From the NCBI GenBank assembly GCA_030620925.1, contig JAUXIQ010000096.1, positions 1-7,139 on the forward strand: a DNA stretch of 7,139 bases. The letters are read 5' to 3'. The stretch is from JAUXIQ01 sp030620925 [NCBI: Nitrospinota bacterium] (GTDB lineage Bacteria > JAUXIQ01). The notes under the pieces are model-generated. The model was not told the DNA's origin and ran no database searches. It worked only from the letters and a program-made list of their open reading frames with translations. Made by a program: the position numbers and the translations under genes. Position 1 is the first letter of the stretch, and the number at the start of each line of letters is the position of its first letter. Positions 6,298 to 7,139 of this stretch are shown piece by piece.

Positions 6298-7139
6298 CTA
6301 CTTCGCAATGCCATACTCTTTTAAAAGCTTCTCCATATAATCGAAGCGCTTGTTGCAAATTTCCACTTTCTTTTCAGTCTCTTCGTGCACCACCTTGACG
6401 TCTACCTGTTTCCGCGCCACTCCGGTATCCATGGCCGCTTTGGCCACGGCGGCGGCCTCGGTGGGCATCACCCTGGGGTCCACCGGCGAGGTGATAATAT
6501 AATCTTCCTTAAGCTCGTTTTCCGAAACGAGACCCGCTATGGCATGAGCGGCGGCCACCATCATCTCCTCGTTAACGTCGGTGGCCCTCACATCGAGAGC
6601 GCCCCTGAAGATACCCGGAAAACCCAGAACGTTATTCATCTGGTTCGGGTAGTCCGACCGGCCGGTGGCCACTATCGCGGCGCCTGCCTCCTGGGCATCT
6701 TCAGGCATTATTTCAGGTTCGGGGTTTGCCATGGCCATGATTATGGGGGCCGGACTCATCGATTTCACCATATCCTGATCGACCTGTTTGGCTATGGAGA
6801 GCCCCATGAAAACATCCGCCCCCTGCATGGCGTCGGCCAGTGAGCCCCTGATTTTGTCCAGGTTGGTTATCTCGGCGACCTCATCCTTGAAAGGATTCAT
6901 GTTCTCCTCACGGCCTTTATAGATCGCCCCCCTCGTGTCGCACAAAATTATGTCCTCAACTCCAGCGTTATGCAACAATAGGGCGCAGGCGATACCGCTT
7001 GCCCCGGCTCCGTTAACTACAACCTTGACATTCTTCATCTCTTTGCCGGACACTTTCAGGGCGTTTATCATGCCCGCCAGGACGACTACCGCCGTCCCGT
7101 GCTGGTCGTCGTGGAACACCGGAATGTCCATTTCTTTGC
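6298..7139 (-). CDS. Malic enzyme (oxaloacetate-decarboxylating malate dehydrogenase), 5' end outside window
   Basis: This cytoplasmic enzyme converts malate and NAD(P)+ to pyruvate, CO2 and NAD(P)H, or runs in reverse. About 279 C-terminal codons are visible and the frame is open to the right edge, so roughly the first 100 or more residues are missing. The ATG at 7131 is internal, not a start: it is the methionine in the conserved MDIPVFHDDQHGTA segment (metal- and malate-binding), and codons for K-E continue upstream. Counting from that methionine: the Rossmann motif GAGASG is at 41-46, and an aspartate (D65, LCDTRG) ends the second strand, which suggests NAD rather than NADP preference (inference). 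MAMANPEPE is at 132-140, SDYPNQMNNVLGFPG at 159-173, and ITSPVDPR at 213-220. The protein stops soon after, so there is no phosphotransacetylase-like extension as in MaeB. The stop TAG is 94 bp before fumB. It may share the fumB-sdh transcript; I see no convincing promoter or terminator in that gap. Confidence 0.93.
   Translation of the reverse strand, partial: KEMDIPVFHDDQHGTAVVVLAGMINALKVSGKEMKNVKVVVNGAGASGIACALLLHNAGVEDIILCDTRGAIYKGREENMNPFKDEVAEITNLDKIRGSLADAMQGADVFMGLSIAKQVDQDMVKSMSPAPIIMAMANPEPEIMPEDAQEAGAAIVATGRSDYPNQMNNVLGFPGIFRGALDVRATDVNEEMMVAAAHAIAGLVSENELKEDYIITSPVDPRVMPTEAAAVAKAAMDTGVARKQVDVKVVHEETEKKVEICNKRFDYMEKLLKEYGIAK

Noticed and set aside
1-7139. Mobile elements, CRISPR arrays, tRNA/rRNA genes or long repeats
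   Set aside because: None was seen on either strand. Coding density is high and the gaps (94, 119 and 115 bp) are too short and lack such signatures.

Overview
All recognisable genes in this window lie on the minus strand. They encode a contiguous block of anaerobic-type C4/C5 central carbon metabolism. Read in the direction of transcription (high to low coordinates), the order is malic enzyme (5' end outside the window), class I fumarase beta subunit, succinate dehydrogenase/fumarate reductase flavoprotein, its iron-sulfur subunit, an HdrB/SdhE-like CCG-domain subunit, a two-cluster ferredoxin (KorD), and 2-oxoacid:ferredoxin oxidoreductase alpha (KorA) and beta (KorB; 3' end outside the window). 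There are no RNA genes, mobile elements, CRISPR arrays or long repeats, and no stretch without a gene exceeds about 120 bases.

Organism: the window looks like a chromosomal segment of an anaerobic bacterium with moderately high GC. Ferredoxin-dependent KorDAB replaces an NAD-linked 2-oxoglutarate dehydrogenase complex. The fumarase is of the two-subunit, oxygen-sensitive type, and the fumarate reductase is the non-classical SdhABE type. A near-consensus sigma-70 promoter argues for a bacterium rather than an archaeon. Dehalococcoidia-like Chloroflexota or a sulfate-reducer/syntroph lineage are possible, but the sequence read by eye does not settle the taxonomy.

Layout: 7139-6298 malic enzyme; a 94-bp gap; then fumB-sdhA-sdhB-sdhE, tightly packed from 6203 to 2092 (gaps of 5 nt, 1 nt and a 1-nt overlap), which is almost certainly one operon. 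The 119-bp gap at 1973-2091 holds a strong promoter and, immediately downstream of it, a terminator-like hairpin. It appears to separate the sdh operon from the kor operon. korD is followed by a 115-bp gap, then korA and korB, which overlap by 8 bp; korC would be expected beyond the left edge.

How they work together: malic enzyme interconverts malate and pyruvate, fumarase interconverts malate and fumarate, SdhABE interconverts fumarate and succinate, and KorDAB(C) interconverts succinyl-CoA and 2-oxoglutarate with ferredoxin. Only succinyl-CoA synthetase is missing from a continuous malate-to-2-oxoglutarate branch. The genes fit either the reductive direction (making succinate and 2-oxoglutarate) or oxidation, and sequence alone does not decide which.

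The most notable part is the fumarate reductase/succinate dehydrogenase. SdhB has an extra cysteine that turns the usual [3Fe-4S] site into a second complete CxxCxxCxxxCP motif, plus an HdrC-like C-terminal tail. Its partner SdhE has all ten cysteines of two HdrB-type CCG motifs. No membrane-anchor (SdhC/D) genes are present. I see no wholly undescribed system; the best candidates for follow-up are this redox complex and the promoter/hairpin arrangement in front of korD.
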